Positions 6,309 through 7,686 of a DNA stretch of 7,686 bases are shown piece after piece; position 1 is the first letter of the stretch; the number at the start of each line of letters is the position of its first letter. The stretch lies in NCBI GenBank assembly GCA_002292185.1, contig DBBL01000066.1, positions 1-7,686 on the forward strand, given 5' to 3'. Below the pieces are notes generated by a model. That model saw nothing but the letters and a program-made list of their open reading frames with translations. It ran no database searches and was not told where the DNA came from. The position numbers and the translations under genes were made by a program. Origin of the DNA: Akkermansiaceae bacterium UBA985. Lineage in GTDB: Bacteria > Verrucomicrobiota > Verrucomicrobiia > Verrucomicrobiales > Akkermansiaceae.

Positions 6309-6860
6309 ATGGACAACACCACATTCCCACCCTTTGCTATCACTCCTGAGATTGACGCAGAGGCCAATAAACGCATCAACCAATACCCGGAGGATAAAAA
6401 GCGCTCAGCTGTGCTGCCGCTGCTACACATCGTCCAGCACAACTTTGGCTTTATTAATACCGAAGCCACTGAGTGGGTTGCCTCCAAGCTAGATCTTGAG
6501 CCAATGCAGGTTCACGAGGTTGTTTCCTTTTACCCCGGACTGCGCGAACATTCGCCTGGAAAATACCACATGCGTGTCTGCCGCACACTCTCTTGTGCTA
6601 TGGCTGGATCCGAAGAACTCATGGAACGTCTCTGTGAGCTCACCGGTATCGACCGCTCTAAAAGCGACTCTCACCACAACCCCATCGCCGTCTCCCCTTG
6701 TGGGCAATGGTCTGTGGAGTTTGCTGAGTGCCTTGCCTCCTGCGGCACTGGCCCCGTATGCTTAGTAAACGACGACTTCCATGAGGCTGTCAATCCAGAC
6801 GGCGCACAAGAACTACTCAACAAGTATGGCAAAGCTGATAGCCCTGCCGCTAACTCGTAA
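6309..6860 (+). CDS. nuoE: NADH-quinone oxidoreductase subunit E (NuoE)
   Basis: NuoE is the 24-kDa-type subunit of complex I with a thioredoxin-like fold. It carries the 2Fe-2S cluster N1a and works with NuoF in the NADH dehydrogenase module. The 183 residues are of normal length. The four cluster ligands are visible as C91 and C96 (VCRTLSC, a Cx4C pair) and C141 and C145 (ECLASCGTGP, a Cx3C pair). The N-terminal helical part has the usual SAVLPLLHIVQHNFG (33-47) and HEVVSFYPGL (69-78) blocks. Compared with many NuoE proteins the second pair is followed by GTGPVCLVNDD, where APV is more common; this is a minor variant. It starts 65 bases after nuoD and ends 23 bases before nuoF. No Shine-Dalgarno sequence is seen before the ATG. 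Confidence 0.96.
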   Translation: MDNTTFPPFAITPEIDAEANKRINQYPEDKKRSAVLPLLHIVQHNFGFINTEATEWVASKLDLEPMQVHEVVSFYPGLREHSPGKYHMRVCRTLSCAMAGSEELMERLCELTGIDRSKSDSHHNPIAVSPCGQWSVEFAECLASCGTGPVCLVNDDFHEAVNPDGAQELLNKYGKADSPAANS

Positions 6861-6883
6861 ACCCTCACCGAGATCACCCAAGC

Positions 6884-7686
6884 ATGAGCAACATCACATA
6901 CCTCCCAGGTAAAGAACCAGACGCGCGTGAACACCGCTTAATTTTCAAGAATATCGACCGCGTTGGTTGGGATAATTCCATCGATTGCTACATCAAGGAT
7001 GGAGGCTATGAGCAGCTGAAAAAAGCGTTCACCATGGAGCCTCAAGCCATTACCAACGAGGTCAAGACCGCTGGGCTCCGAGGCCGTGGTGGAGCAGGAT
7101 TCCCCACTGGAGTCAAATGGGGTTTCATACCGCCAAACAACACCAAGCCAGTTTACTTGATCTGCAACTGTGACGAATCCGAGCCAGGCACCTTCAAGGA
7201 CCGCTACATCGTTCATCAAGACCCTCACCAACTCATCGAGGGCATGATTATCTCAGCCTTCGCAGTCGGAGCCAACACCGCCTACATCTACATCCGTGAG
7301 GAGTTCCCTGAAGCATCAGAAATTCTCGAAAAAGCCATCGAGGACGCTCGCGAGAAAAACTTCCTCGGCGATGATATCCTAGGTTCAGGGTTTAACCTCG
7401 AAATATACCTTCATCGCGGTGCTGGTGCTTATATTTGCGGCGAGGAAACTGGATTAATTGAATCTCTCGAGGGCAAGCGACCATACCCACGCATTAAACC
7501 TCCCTATTTTCCCGCAGCACTGGGTCTCTACATGTCACCGACAATCGTCAACAACGTAGAGTCTCTTTGTCATGTCAAACACATCATCAGCATGGGTGGC
7601 GACGAATACGCCAAGCTTGGCACACCGCGCAACACCGGCACTCGCATACTCTGCGTATCAGGAGATGTTAAAAAACCTGGTTATTA
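6884..7686 (+). CDS. nuoF: NADH-quinone oxidoreductase subunit F (NuoF), 3' end outside the window
   Basis: NuoF is the 51-kDa-type subunit that binds NADH and FMN and carries the 4Fe-4S cluster N3, forming the electron entry point of complex I. The frame stays open from the ATG to the window edge, giving 267 complete codons, roughly 60% of the usual length. Visible motifs are the glycine-rich FMN/NADH loop GLRGRGGAGFPTG (64-76), CNCDESEPGTFKDR (94-107), GAGAYICGEETGLIESLEG (179-197), and KPPYFPAALGLY with PTIVNNVES (205-227). The cysteine ligands of cluster N3 (CGxCxPC) lie beyond the edge and cannot be checked. It follows nuoE by 23 bases, so the D-E-F order matches a complex I operon. No frameshift is present in the visible part. 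Confidence 0.96.
   Translation, partial: MSNITYLPGKEPDAREHRLIFKNIDRVGWDNSIDCYIKDGGYEQLKKAFTMEPQAITNEVKTAGLRGRGGAGFPTGVKWGFIPPNNTKPVYLICNCDESEPGTFKDRYIVHQDPHQLIEGMIISAFAVGANTAYIYIREEFPEASEILEKAIEDAREKNFLGDDILGSGFNLEIYLHRGAGAYICGEETGLIESLEGKRPYPRIKPPYFPAALGLYMSPTIVNNVESLCHVKHIISMGGDEYAKLGTPRNTGTRILCVSGDVKKPGY

Overview
The window looks like ordinary chromosome from a Gram-negative-type bacterium, most likely Verrucomicrobiota or a PVC relative. This placement is inferred from three things: the wording of the NuoF motifs (KPPYFPAALGLY in place of the proteobacterial KPPFPA form), the GbsR-like regulator, and the roughly even base composition. No rRNA or other phylogenetic marker is present. I see no tRNA, rRNA, CRISPR array, insertion sequence or phage gene.

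Region 1 (1-2649, + strand) is a tight gene run. It starts with the 3' part of a TPM-domain protein cut by the window edge, followed by a small four-helix membrane protein of unknown function. Next is a tRNA 2-selenouridine synthase (selU/mnmH), which overlaps by 17 bases a TatD-family metal-dependent hydrolase with a GTG start. Gaps are 21 and 24 bases, then the overlap, so a single transcript is likely. The selU product has a non-canonical P-loop (GQTGVAKT).

Region 2 (2661-4705, - strand) is convergent with region 1. Read in its own direction it has a GbsR/MarR-type winged-helix regulator, a cysteine-rich DUF393 (DCC family) thiol-disulfide oxidoreductase-like protein, and a TIGR01777-type NAD(P)-binding epimerase. 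The regulator's start codon lies beside a perfect 18-bp palindrome nested in a second 9+9 bp inverted repeat. This is a strong candidate for an autoregulatory operator, and the three genes look like a small self-regulated redox module.

The divergent intergenic region (4706-4986) is rich in inverted repeats. Besides the operator candidate it holds a CAAGTC/GACTTG inverted repeat and a perfect 18-bp palindrome, TTGTGAAATATTTCACAA. The latter contains the CRP/FNR-superfamily pattern TGTGA-N6-TCACA and lies about 60 bp upstream of nuoD.

Region 3 (4987-7686, + strand) is the start of a respiratory complex I operon: nuoD, nuoE and the first 267 codons of nuoF, cut by the window edge. nuoA, nuoB and nuoC are not upstream, so the complex I genes are split or rearranged here. 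No gene with a visible start has a recognisable Shine-Dalgarno sequence. The best candidates for something undescribed are the operator-controlled GbsR/DUF393/epimerase module and the CRP/FNR-like site ahead of a nuoDEF operon.
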